From NCBI GenBank assembly GCA_963665785.1, contig OY762456.1, positions 3,224,001 to 3,288,000 of the forward strand: DNA of 64,000 nt, written 5' to 3'. A program made the position numbers and the translations under genes. Each line of letters starts with the position of its first letter. Within the stretch, counting starts at the first letter, position 1. The DNA is from UBA7455 sp026713185 (GTDB lineage Bacteria > Pseudomonadota > Gammaproteobacteria > Pseudomonadales > Azotimanducaceae). The notes beneath the pieces are model-generated. The model was not told where the DNA came from. It ran no database searches and was given only the letters and a program-made list of their open reading frames with translations. Positions 8,927 through 18,027 of this stretch are shown one piece after another.

Positions 8927-10159
8927 ATGATCTCACCTCTGGATGACATAACAGTAATTGAAATAGACAGTTGGATGGCCGCTCCAAGCTCCGGCGCCAT
9001 TCTGGCGGACCTCGGCGCCAGGGTCATCAAGATTGAACCACTCTCGGGTGACCCCATGCGGGATATGGGGCGCCCGGCCAAAAAGGGAGAAGGTCGTATT
9101 GACTATGACTTCCAGTTTGATGTGGACAACCGAGGTAAACAATCACTGCAACTGGATCTTGCATCGCCAGCGGGGGAGGAAATCGTTCACAGACTGTGTG
9201 TTGACGCACACGTCTTCCTGTGTAATCTGCTCCCTCAACGGCAACAAAAATTCTCCCTGGATTCGACGTCCCTGTTCCAGACCAATCCAGGGCTGGTGCA
9301 TGCAACCCTCACTGGATATGGTACCAGCGGCCCGGATGCATGGCGTCCGGGATATGATGTGACTGCGTTTTTCGGCCGCTCCGGCCTGTATGACGCCATG
9401 CGCGAGGGAGACGACGGCATAGTACCCATGGCAAGAACTGCCCAGGGTGATCATACCACCGGTCTGGCTTTCACGACTGCTATATTGGCGGCGCTCAGAA
9501 TGGTAGAACACACAGGAGAGGGACAAGTTGTTGAAACATCATTATTGGAAACAGCGGTCTGGACCCAGGCCAGTGATTTTGCAGTCACTGCCGTGGACAA
9601 GGCGCCGGTAAGACATAGAGCACGACATCAGCAGTTTGCGCCAACTGTAAATCGTTACCCTTGCGGTGATCAGAACTGGATTGTATTCAACATGCCAGAG
9701 GAATCTTACTGGCCAAAATTTTGCCAGGCTCTTGGAAAACAGGAATGGATATCGGATGAACGTTATCTGACACCAGCACTACGATTCCGGGCAATGACTG
9801 AATTGGTCCCGGCTGTTGATGCGATACTGTCAACCCGCAGTCGTGATGAATGGGGTAAAATATTTGACGAAGCCGGATTGATCTGGGGTCCCGTTCTGGG
9901 TCTGCACGAAGTTGCAGACGATGCGCAAGCCAATGCCATAGGATTATTTCCTTCATTATGGGATGAAACCATTGGCGAATATCGAACGGTGAGAATCCCG
10001 ATGCGGTTTGCCAATGCAACGGTCGTTCCTGGTGGCCGTTCACCAAAAGCCGGCGAACACACTCGTAAGATCCTGCAGGAAGCAGGTTATTCTCAATCAG
10101 AAATTGACCTTCTCCATGAGTCTGGCATAGTAGCTACAGAAGTACATATCCAGGAATAG
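8927..10159 (+). CDS. Class III CoA transferase (CaiB/BaiF family)
   Basis: This enzyme transfers CoA between carboxylic acids. The start chosen is ATG 8927 (MISPLDDITVIEID), giving 410 residues, the normal family length; the open frame upstream to 8792 comes from the adjacent MITE. The N-terminal SGAILADLGARVIKIEP block is typical. The family has a catalytic aspartate near residue 170 (E. coli FRC D169); the region ARTAQGDHTTGLAF here aligns with it. A gene 11 bases downstream encodes a phosphotriesterase-family hydrolase, so the two are probably co-transcribed in a catabolic pathway. A second class III transferase is at 43271. Confidence 0.9.
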   Translation: MISPLDDITVIEIDSWMAAPSSGAILADLGARVIKIEPLSGDPMRDMGRPAKKGEGRIDYDFQFDVDNRGKQSLQLDLASPAGEEIVHRLCVDAHVFLCNLLPQRQQKFSLDSTSLFQTNPGLVHATLTGYGTSGPDAWRPGYDVTAFFGRSGLYDAMREGDDGIVPMARTAQGDHTTGLAFTTAILAALRMVEHTGEGQVVETSLLETAVWTQASDFAVTAVDKAPVRHRARHQQFAPTVNRYPCGDQNWIVFNMPEESYWPKFCQALGKQEWISDERYLTPALRFRAMTELVPAVDAILSTRSRDEWGKIFDEAGLIWGPVLGLHEVADDAQANAIGLFPSLWDETIGEYRTVRIPMRFANATVVPGGRSPKAGEHTRKILQEAGYSQSEIDLLHESGIVATEVHIQE

Positions 10160-10169
10160 GCAAACGCTT

Positions 10170-11120
10170 ATGATGATTAATTCAGTAACAGGCCCAATCT
10201 CTTCTGACCAACTGGGCTTTACCCTGATGCACGAGCATGTCATGGTCAGCGCGAGTGGACTTTGGGACTGTTATCCTGACCTGCTCGGGCCGGATAGGGA
10301 AAACCGGGCCATCCAAAGCCTTGTAGATGCCAAAGAAGGGGGTGTGGATACCATTGTCGATGCCACCACTTTTGATCTCGGTCGAAAAGCACCCTTGCTG
10401 GCCGAGGTTTCCAGAGCATCCGGGGTTAACATTATCAATGTCACCGGCTGGTGGCTGGATGTACCCCGATTCCTGACTGGAGTGTCAGTTGACCAGATGG
10501 CCAGGGAATTTCTGAGAGACATTCGTGAAGGCTTCCGGGATACAGATGTCAAGGCAGGCTTGTTAAAATGTGCGGCGGATTTTGAAGGTGTTACTCCCCC
10601 GTTGGAAGTGATGTGCCGTGCCGTTGCAAGAGTCCATAACGAAACGGGATTGCCGATCATGGTTCATTCCTATCCCACGGGGCAGGTGGCGCGCCGACAG
10701 ATTGCCATCTTAAAGGAGGAAGGTGTTGACTTGACCAGAGTCAAGATCGACCACTCCAACGATACGACTGATGTCGAATATCTCAAGTGGGTGTTGGATC
10801 AGGGATGTTATCTTGGCATGGATCGATATCCAGGCAGACATGTAAGCCCCCACATGCGGACCGTGACACTCAAGACACTGATTGACGAAGGCTATACCGA
10901 CCGTCTGTGTCCTTCGCACGATTGCATTTGTCTGGCCGTAATGAAACAGCGGGAAGACGGCACCATGCCGCATGAACACGAGTTCTCCCGAAACAACCCA
11001 CATCGTTATCTGTATATGAAACACGAGGTCATTCCGGAACTGAAGGAAATGGGAGTAACTGATCAGACCATTAATACTTTGTTCATAGACAACCCCCGGC
11101 GTTATTTTGCGGGTAACTGA
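10170..11120 (+). CDS. Phosphotriesterase-family metal-dependent hydrolase
   Basis: The 316-residue product is a TIM-barrel amidohydrolase of the PTE family, whose members hydrolyse lactones, esters or phosphotriesters. The first-strand metal motif is MHEHVMVS (HxH) at about residue 20. The lysine in GLLKCAADFEG near 131 is the expected carbamylated bridge. Histidines follow in IMVHSYPTG and KIDHSND, and the final-strand aspartate is likely in CPSHDC near 250. There is no signal peptide. It follows the CoA transferase by 11 bases. Most bacterial members are not organophosphatases, so a lactonase or esterase role is more likely. Confidence 0.88.
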   Translation: MMINSVTGPISSDQLGFTLMHEHVMVSASGLWDCYPDLLGPDRENRAIQSLVDAKEGGVDTIVDATTFDLGRKAPLLAEVSRASGVNIINVTGWWLDVPRFLTGVSVDQMAREFLRDIREGFRDTDVKAGLLKCAADFEGVTPPLEVMCRAVARVHNETGLPIMVHSYPTGQVARRQIAILKEEGVDLTRVKIDHSNDTTDVEYLKWVLDQGCYLGMDRYPGRHVSPHMRTVTLKTLIDEGYTDRLCPSHDCICLAVMKQREDGTMPHEHEFSRNNPHRYLYMKHEVIPELKEMGVTDQTINTLFIDNPRRYFAGN

Positions 11121-11214
11121 CTGCCCACATCAGTGCTGCATACTGCACAATCCGGTTCTATCCTGACTTCTTGTCGGTTACGATAGGTCTTTTTCAAACT
11201 TAAGTGGGTAATCA

Positions 11215-14200
11215 ATGCTTCGGCTTTATCAGTCGAACCATATGCGTGTTCTTGCCAGCTTATTCTGTGAACACAGTCAGCAGAATATCGATCCGATGGT
11301 TCCAACTACTGTCGTAGTTCAGAGCTTCGGTATCGGACAGTGGCTGAAACTGCAGCTCGCAGAACAACAGGGTATTTCAGCCAATCTGGATTGTGTTCTC
11401 CCCGCCACCTGTATCTGGCGTCAGTATCGATCCCTGCTCCCGGAAACAGCTCTACCGGATGAATCACCCTTTGATCGTGAACGACTGGCCTGGCGGCTCA
11501 TGCGGCTGATACCTGATACGGACCATGAGCCATTGAAACGCTATCTTGATAAGCCCGGTGATCCGGATATCCGGCTTTTTCAACTCAGCTTCCAGATCGC
11601 ACAGGTCTTTGATCAATACCTGATGTACCGGCCGAACTGGCCACTGGCATGGGAACTGGGGGAACCTCTTCCGGATGTCGATAATCCGGGGCAACGAACC
11701 TGGCAGGTAACGCTGTGGCAGAAAATACTCGCAGACAAACCCGGCATCTCGAAGCTGCATCGCGCAAATCTACACCGGCAGTTACTGAAAAGAATTGCGG
11801 AAAAGCCTGTTCTGCCGTCCGGGCAAGGTAATACCCTGTTCATTTTCGGACTTTCTTCAATAGCACCCATCCAACTGGAAACCTTTAGCAAACTATCGGA
11901 AATCATGGATGTGAACGTGTATTTTCTGAATCCCTGCCAGCATTACTGGGGAGATATCGTTTCACCACGGGACAAGGCCAGAAGATCGGTGCGCAAACTG
12001 CTTGGTACAGAAGGCGAATTGACGGAACAGGACTATTTGACAGTAGGAAATCCATTGCTCGGATCGCTGGGCAAACAGGGGCGGGAATACCTTGAGTTGC
12101 TCCTGGAGGACGATGCTGTCGTGGCCAGTGAGAGTTTTCGGGAACAGGACAGTGAATCCATACTTGCCATCATCAAGAATGACATACTCAATCTTGAGTA
12201 TGGCGGTATTGACGAATCTCCTGCACAAAAGAACTCGCCAGACAGAGCTGACCACAGCGTACAGGTGCATTCCACCCACAGCAGAATGCGCGAAGTGGAA
12301 ATTCTCTACGACCAGTTACTGTCAATATTTGACAACCACGGCAACATCGAGCCGAAGGATGTGGTTGTCATGGCGCCGGATATTTCCCTATATGCTCCTT
12401 TCATCAATACGGTCTTCAAAGACAAAATTCATTTCAGCATTGCCGATCGCACTTTAATCCAGCAATCAACACTGATTGCCAGCTTTTTTGACATCATTGC
12501 CCTGCCCCAAACCCGACTCACCAGTGTGGAAGTCATGGATCTGTTGGAAGTGCCGGGCATCGCACGTCGATTCGACCTGGATGAAGATGAGATCAATCGC
12601 ATTGCGACATGGATAGATCAATCAGGTATTCGCTGGGAATTCGATGGAGAAATGAAATCGGAGCGCTGGGATTTGCCAGCCGAGAATATGAATACGTGGC
12701 GATTCGGTCTGGACAGAATGTTGCTCGGTTATGCCATGGACTCAGGAGACGGTCTGTACGCAGACCGCCTGCCCTATGATTTGGATGCCGCCGACGGTGA
12801 ATTGCTCGGTACCCTCTGTCACATCGTCGATCAGCTTTTGCAGATCAGGGAAATCCTCTCACAACCCCATGACGCCCGCACCTGGAGAGATATCCTGAAC
12901 CGGATCCTGCGTGAATTCTTTGATCCCAATGAACCGGAAACACTGGAGATTAATCAACTGCAGAGCATTATGGACCGCTTGCAGCAGGATACCGAAGCCG
13001 CTGGTTATACTGACCGGTTTTCCTGTCAACTTGTTCAATACTGGCTGGAACAGCAACTGTCACCCGAAAAGCAGTCACCAGGGTTCATTACGGGCGGCAT
13101 CACCTTCGCTACCCTGGTTCCCATGCGCAGCATACCTTTTGATGTTGTATGTCTCCTGGGGATGAATGATGCGGATTTTCCCAGGGAATCAAGACCTGTT
13201 TCTTTCGATCTCATGCATATCCATGGGCCGCGCAAGGGAGACCGGTCCAGACGTACAGATGATCGTTACCTGTTCCTGGAGGCTCTTTTGTCAGCCAGAC
13301 GGATCTTCTATATCAGTTACGAAGGCAAGGGTACTCGCGACAACCAGGTGCGCCCACCGGCTACGACGGTCAGTGAACTGCTGGAGTACATCAGCGGTAT
13401 TTACCCCGACTTCAGTGTGACCGAGCACCCCCTGCAGCCGTTCAGTCATCGTTATTTCAATGGCGAACTGACCTCCTATCAGAGAATGTGGTACGACGCC
13501 TTGCACTCATCACGGGAACAGGCGCCCTTTATTCAGTATGACCTGAAACTTCGCCAGGAATTGAATGCCGAGTCCATGGAGCAACTGGTGGCATTCTTCC
13601 GGAATCCTGCCCAGTATTATTTCCAACATTGTCTCGGGGTATATTTTGATGACAGCAGTATTGAACTGAAGGAATCCGAATCCTTTGTCCTGGATTCTCT
13701 CGAAAACTACTCCCTGACCGACCTTGCCCTGAAGAATCTGATCAGTGGCGGAGATGAAGACGAATGGCAGCGAAGACTGTTTGCCAGTGGCATGTTGATG
13801 AACAATTCCCTGGGCCGCAGATATCTGGATCAGCAAACTGCCATTGCCAGAAGCATACACAACGAACTGATCGAGAGAATCGGGTACGAAGAACCGGTTT
13901 CGGTACGGGAAACCCTGGATATTGACGGGCGTAAACTCTCCATTGCAGTGCCCGGTCTGTATGCCGAAAAACACATCGACCTCCGCCCGGGGACATTGCG
14001 AAAACGGCAATTGGTCGAAGTCTGGATCAGACATCTTTGCCTTAACGCCAGTGGGCATGAACTGCCAACCTTGATGATATCCAAAGGCAGCCCAAAGCCG
14101 GCAGTGTCAGGCATCAGACCCCTGCCTGCTACTGAGGCCGTAGACATCCTGCGCAAGTTGCTCGAATACTACGATTCCGGCATTAGAAAACCCCTGAATT

Positions 14201-14427
14201 TCTTGCCGGAATGCAGTTATCTGTATTTCAATGCATTGAAACGTGGAAAATCCAGAGTGCAGGCACTGCAGGCCAGTCTGGATTCCTGGCAGAATGATTA
14301 CAGTATGGAACCCCAGAATCCTTACTGGCAAAGACTGGACAAGGCGGACCATCTGTTTAATGAAGCCTTTGAGCAGGTGGCCATGACGGTTTACAAACCC
14401 TTGTTGCAACACCAGAACAACGCATGA
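11215..14427 (+). CDS. recC: RecBCD nuclease subunit RecC (exonuclease V gamma)
   Basis: RecC is the Chi-scanning, strand-splitting scaffold of the RecBCD helicase-nuclease. The product has 1070 residues (E. coli 1122). The start MLRLYQSNHMRVLA is typical, with the inactivated helicase-like core behind it (VVQSFGIGQWLKLQLAEQQG near 30; ITFATLVPMRSIPFDVVCLLGMND near 630, written here in separate pieces: ITFATLVPMRS then IPFDVVCLLGMND). The stop overlaps the recB start by four bases (ATGA), which implies translational coupling. Gene order is recC-recB-recD without the ptr gene found between recC and recB in enterobacteria. Confidence 0.95.
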   Translation: MLRLYQSNHMRVLASLFCEHSQQNIDPMVPTTVVVQSFGIGQWLKLQLAEQQGISANLDCVLPATCIWRQYRSLLPETALPDESPFDRERLAWRLMRLIPDTDHEPLKRYLDKPGDPDIRLFQLSFQIAQVFDQYLMYRPNWPLAWELGEPLPDVDNPGQRTWQVTLWQKILADKPGISKLHRANLHRQLLKRIAEKPVLPSGQGNTLFIFGLSSIAPIQLETFSKLSEIMDVNVYFLNPCQHYWGDIVSPRDKARRSVRKLLGTEGELTEQDYLTVGNPLLGSLGKQGREYLELLLEDDAVVASESFREQDSESILAIIKNDILNLEYGGIDESPAQKNSPDRADHSVQVHSTHSRMREVEILYDQLLSIFDNHGNIEPKDVVVMAPDISLYAPFINTVFKDKIHFSIADRTLIQQSTLIASFFDIIALPQTRLTSVEVMDLLEVPGIARRFDLDEDEINRIATWIDQSGIRWEFDGEMKSERWDLPAENMNTWRFGLDRMLLGYAMDSGDGLYADRLPYDLDAADGELLGTLCHIVDQLLQIREILSQPHDARTWRDILNRILREFFDPNEPETLEINQLQSIMDRLQQDTEAAGYTDRFSCQLVQYWLEQQLSPEKQSPGFITGGITFATLVPMRSIPFDVVCLLGMNDADFPRESRPVSFDLMHIHGPRKGDRSRRTDDRYLFLEALLSARRIFYISYEGKGTRDNQVRPPATTVSELLEYISGIYPDFSVTEHPLQPFSHRYFNGELTSYQRMWYDALHSSREQAPFIQYDLKLRQELNAESMEQLVAFFRNPAQYYFQHCLGVYFDDSSIELKESESFVLDSLENYSLTDLALKNLISGGDEDEWQRRLFASGMLMNNSLGRRYLDQQTAIARSIHNELIERIGYEEPVSVRETLDIDGRKLSIAVPGLYAEKHIDLRPGTLRKRQLVEVWIRHLCLNASGHELPTLMISKGSPKPAVSGIRPLPATEAVDILRKLLEYYDSGIRKPLNFLPECSYLYFNALKRGKSRVQALQASLDSWQNDYSMEPQNPYWQRLDKADHLFNEAFEQVAMTVYKPLLQHQNNA

Positions 14428-16340
14428 ACGATCTTGCATCCGACACCTTTCCGCTGACCGGTAACCGGCTGATTGAAGCGAGCGCCGGGACAGGCAAAAC
14501 CTATACCATCACCAATCTCTATATTCGCCTCCTTCTTGGCCATGGAAGGCAGAGGCCACTGTCGGTAGACAGCATCCTGGTGCTGACGTTTACCAACGCC
14601 GCCACAGATGAGTTGAAACATCGTATCAGGCAAAGGATTGTGGATGCCAAACAGGTATTCAGCGATTCCGATCAACTGGAAGACCCATTCCTGCAGTCCC
14701 TGAAATCGGAAAGCGATGATCCTGGCCGTGATTTCAAGCGCCTCACCGCCGCCAGCCAGTTAATGGATGACGCTGCCATCTTTACCATTCACGGGTTCTG
14801 TGCACGCGTCCTCGGGGAACTGTCTTTTGAAACCGGTGTGCTGTTCGACCAGAATCTCACCGCCGACAGAAATGTCCTGTTGCAAATTGCCGCGGAAGAC
14901 TGCTTCCGGAAACAAATTCTTGAACTACCTGAATTTGAGCGTGAGATAGCACTAGGACTCTGGAATAGTCCGGCAACGCTTATTCAGAAGACCCAACAGT
15001 TCCTGTTCCGGTCAAACCTGCACATCGGTCCACCGGAACGTGACGTGTCTGCAGAGTGTACAAAACTGTTCGCCAAAATCGACGAAATCAAGCAGCGATG
15101 GAAAGAGGACAATTTACCCGGCATCCTCAACGCTGCCGGGTTCAGCAGAAAGAGCAAGGTCATCACTCGCATTGATGCCATGACCAGTCTCTGTCAATCT
15201 CACGGAATTGCGGATCTCTCATCTGAATTGTGGGATGTTTACAGCAGGGAGAGTCTGCAAAAAGCCCTCAGGAAAAACATGGAATTGCCTGAACACGAGG
15301 TGCTTACGCTGATAGATGGAGTCTCCCAGGAAAAGCAAATTATGGAGCAGGTTAAAATCAACCTGTGGCGCCTGATAACAGATTCCCTGAAAGAGAAAAT
15401 CGACAATCTGAAAATCAGAACCAGTGAACTCACCATTGATGATCTCCTGGTGCAGGTGGACAGGGCATTGAACAACAACGAATCTCTGGCAGGACAACTC
15501 GCCAGACGGTGGCCGGTAGCGTTGATCGATGAATTCCAGGACACTGATGATCTGCAATACAGAATTTTTTCCAGATCCTGGCAACAAAGGGGCAAGGACA
15601 ACTGCCTGTTGTTCATTGGTGATCCCAAGCAGGCGATCTATCAGTTTCGCGGTGCAGACATCTACACCTATATCAATGCCGGAAAAGTCGCGGACGATAA
15701 ACGCTCTCTGTCGGTAAACTGGCGTTCGACGGAATCTATGGTAGCCGCCATCAATCACCTGTTCGGCCAGAATAATATTTTTGGCGATGCCAATATCGGC
15801 TACACCAGGAACCAACCGTCGGCAAGGGCTGAACACATGTCTGTCAATATCAACGGCGTCTCTCCGCCACCTTGTCAAATCAGCTTTTTGCAGGATGTCA
15901 TGAGCAAGTCAAAAGGACGGGTGAAGTGCATGGATCATGCAGGTGAGCAGATCGTACGACTGCTTGCGCTTGCTGATAACAACGCCGCGATGATCAATGA
16001 CAAACCGATACATGCGGGTCAGATTTCGATATTGGTCAGGGACCGTAATGATGCCCGTGCGGCGCAGTCCGCGCTATTGGCCCGGGGTATAAACAGTGTA
16101 TACGTCACCCTGGAGAGTGTATTCCTTCAAGATACCGCAGAAGACTTGAGACTGATTCTTGAAGCTGTGATTGACCCCACCAACGATTACGCCATCAAAG
16201 CCGCATTGGCGACTTCACTTCTGCACAGTACTGTAGAAGAAATCAACAGGATCAATCTTGATATCGTCAAACATCAGGAAATACTGGCAGAATTTCAGGA
16301 ATACCACCGTATCTGGGCAACAAGGGATATTGCCCGATGA
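14424..16340 (+). CDS. recB: RecB N-terminal portion (helicase domains), 5' half of a split recB
   Basis: This 638-residue frame contains most of the UvrD-like motor of RecB: Walker A EASAGTGKTYTITN near residue 17, LTFTNAATDELKHRI near 56, FTIHGFCARVL near 120, Walker B ALIDEFQDTDD near 365, GDPKQAIYQFRGADIYTYI near 400, and SVNWRSTESM near 427. It stops at TGA 16338-16340 within domain 2B, just after YHRIWATRDIAR, where RecB homologues continue. The next frame begins at ATG 16337, overlapping by four bases and continuing the homology with no residues missing. This is either a single-base frameshift or a genuinely split, coupled gene. Confidence 0.88.
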   Translation: MNDLASDTFPLTGNRLIEASAGTGKTYTITNLYIRLLLGHGRQRPLSVDSILVLTFTNAATDELKHRIRQRIVDAKQVFSDSDQLEDPFLQSLKSESDDPGRDFKRLTAASQLMDDAAIFTIHGFCARVLGELSFETGVLFDQNLTADRNVLLQIAAEDCFRKQILELPEFEREIALGLWNSPATLIQKTQQFLFRSNLHIGPPERDVSAECTKLFAKIDEIKQRWKEDNLPGILNAAGFSRKSKVITRIDAMTSLCQSHGIADLSSELWDVYSRESLQKALRKNMELPEHEVLTLIDGVSQEKQIMEQVKINLWRLITDSLKEKIDNLKIRTSELTIDDLLVQVDRALNNNESLAGQLARRWPVALIDEFQDTDDLQYRIFSRSWQQRGKDNCLLFIGDPKQAIYQFRGADIYTYINAGKVADDKRSLSVNWRSTESMVAAINHLFGQNNIFGDANIGYTRNQPSARAEHMSVNINGVSPPPCQISFLQDVMSKSKGRVKCMDHAGEQIVRLLALADNNAAMINDKPIHAGQISILVRDRNDARAAQSALLARGINSVYVTLESVFLQDTAEDLRLILEAVIDPTNDYAIKAALATSLLHSTVEEINRINLDIVKHQEILAEFQEYHRIWATRDIAR

Positions 16341-17911
16341 TAGAAGCGATGATCACCCGGCGAGGTATTGCCGAAAACTGGTTGCATTTACCGGACGGTG
16401 ACCGGCAGTTAACCAACCTCAGACACCTGGCGGAGTTGCTACAGCAGCGCTCAACTGTCGCACCGGGTATGCGTCGACTGTTGAAATGGTTCACGAGTGA
16501 GAAAATCGCAACCGTATCCGCATCGGATGAAGACCGTCAGCTCAGACTGGAAAGTGACGAAGATCTGGTCAAGATTGTGACATTGCATGCAGCCAAAGGG
16601 CTTGAATTCGATATCGTTGTGATTCCCATGGCAGGATTTGTCTCCCGGCAGAACAACAATGAACCCGTCCTTTTCCATAAAAAAGAGGATCGTGAAGACA
16701 ATGAAGCCCTTTATACCACTCACCTCAATTTTCTCCCGGACGCTGCTACCTGGGAAACAGCGCTGAAGGAGAAGTACGAGGAAGACATGCGCCTGCTGTA
16801 TGTAGCGATCACACGGGCTCGATATCTGTGTTATCTGGGTTTAGGGAACACTAATGATCTGGATAATTCCGCCATATCCAGATTACTGGGATTAACGTTG
16901 AAAGAGAATCGAAGTGTTGAATTCCTGTTTGACAATCTTCCCGGAAGTCTTTTCGGTGTCTCTCCTATTTCAGATGTCAGCATAACAAAGAGAGGAGATA
17001 CCGACCCTGATAACGATGTACCGCCGCCGCCTCCACCCATACCGGAAATCGACAACGACAGCTGGCGAATCCACAGCTATACCGGTGTATCACGACGATT
17101 AAGAAAACAGGAAGATGACAACGACCTCATCATTGCAGCCGGGTACGGCGACGACGATAATGTCACACAGACTACTCCGGAACAGCAACCTGACCGTTTT
17201 GCTTTCCCGCGAGGCCCCCAGGTTGGCGTTGTATTACACAGTCTTCTCGAAGGTCTGGACTTTACCGCATCCGAAGACACTATTCGTGACCGTTGTGCCC
17301 GTTACCTCAAACGATTGGGTATCAGCAGCCAGGAGGAGCTTTGGCTTGATGTACTCTCTGACTGGATGAGCGACGTGATTCAGACCCCCCTGCCAGACAT
17401 TGAAGGTACTTTCCGCCTGTCCGATGTTTCCCTTGAGGACAGGATCTCCGAACTGGAGTTCCATTTCCCACTGCGAACTTCAGAGAGTTTTCTGGACCTT
17501 CTCAGAGCACAGGGATATCTGGTTGCAGTGGCGCCGGAACGGAATGTGATCCTTGATGGCATGATGACAGGGATTATTGACCTCGTCTTACGCATTAATG
17601 GCAGGTATTACATCATCGACTACAAATCCAACTATCTTGGCGATGATTTCAGGCAATATTCCGCGGATTCATTGAATGCGGCTGTTCAGGATCACCATTA
17701 CGACCTGCAATATCTGATCTACAGCGTCGCACTGCATCGATTTCTGAGATCCAGGCTGCCGGATTATGATTACGATGTTTCGTTCGGCGGGGTGCTGTAT
17801 CTGTTTTTACGCGGAATGCAGGGTACGTCCGGTGAGACCGGAATTTACCGGGACAACCCGCCAAAGTCATTGATCATACAGCTTGATGAGGCTCTATATG
17901 ATTCCCGCTGA
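16337..17911 (+). CDS. recB: RecB C-terminal portion (helicase motifs V-VI and nuclease), 3' half
   Basis: This 524-residue frame starts at ATG 16337 (MIEAMITRRGIAENWL) in the -1 frame relative to the upstream half. It carries motor motif V (VTLHAAKGLEFDIVVIP near 84), motif VI (YVAITRARYLCYLGLG near 155), an acidic and proline-rich linker (DNDVPPPPPPIPE) and the RecB nuclease domain with the active-site signature IIDYKSNYLG near 435. Together the two frames total 1162 residues, against 1180 in E. coli RecB. The stop TGA at 17909-17911 lies inside the first unit of a 24-bp repeat array. Confidence 0.88.
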   Translation: MIEAMITRRGIAENWLHLPDGDRQLTNLRHLAELLQQRSTVAPGMRRLLKWFTSEKIATVSASDEDRQLRLESDEDLVKIVTLHAAKGLEFDIVVIPMAGFVSRQNNNEPVLFHKKEDREDNEALYTTHLNFLPDAATWETALKEKYEEDMRLLYVAITRARYLCYLGLGNTNDLDNSAISRLLGLTLKENRSVEFLFDNLPGSLFGVSPISDVSITKRGDTDPDNDVPPPPPPIPEIDNDSWRIHSYTGVSRRLRKQEDDNDLIIAAGYGDDDNVTQTTPEQQPDRFAFPRGPQVGVVLHSLLEGLDFTASEDTIRDRCARYLKRLGISSQEELWLDVLSDWMSDVIQTPLPDIEGTFRLSDVSLEDRISELEFHFPLRTSESFLDLLRAQGYLVAVAPERNVILDGMMTGIIDLVLRINGRYYIIDYKSNYLGDDFRQYSADSLNAAVQDHHYDLQYLIYSVALHRFLRSRLPDYDYDVSFGGVLYLFLRGMQGTSGETGIYRDNPPKSLIIQLDEALYDSR

Positions 17912-18023
17912 GGGCTCTTTATGGAAGCCCGCTGAAGGCTCCTTATGGAAACCCGCTGAGGGCTCCTTATGGAGACCCGCTGAGGGCTTTTTATGGAAAC
18001 CCGCTGAAGGCTCTTGGGTGATA
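17904..18023 (+). repeat. 24-bp tandem array of SD-ATG-stop minicistrons between recB and recD
   Basis: Four full units and a degenerate fifth begin at 17904, 17928, 17952, 17976 and 18000. The consensus is CCCGCTGAGGGCTCCTTATGGAAA. The first four each contain TGA overlapping a GAGGG/GAAGG Shine-Dalgarno-like sequence, a 6-base spacer, and ATG GA(A/G) (A/G)CC CGC TGA (ATGs at 17921, 17945, 17969, 17993). They therefore encode Met-Glu-(Ala/Thr)-Arg followed by stop. The recB stop is the first TGA of the series and all units are in the recB frame. The fifth unit has lost the ATG and leads into recD. Translational reinitiation is an inference. Confidence 0.85.
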
Positions 18024-18027
18024 TCTT

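Noticed and set aside
17904..18023. 24-bp array as CRISPR or as a coding repeat of RecB
   Set aside because: Units are too short and lack spacers, and each ends in an in-frame TGA directly after the recB stop, so it cannot extend RecB.
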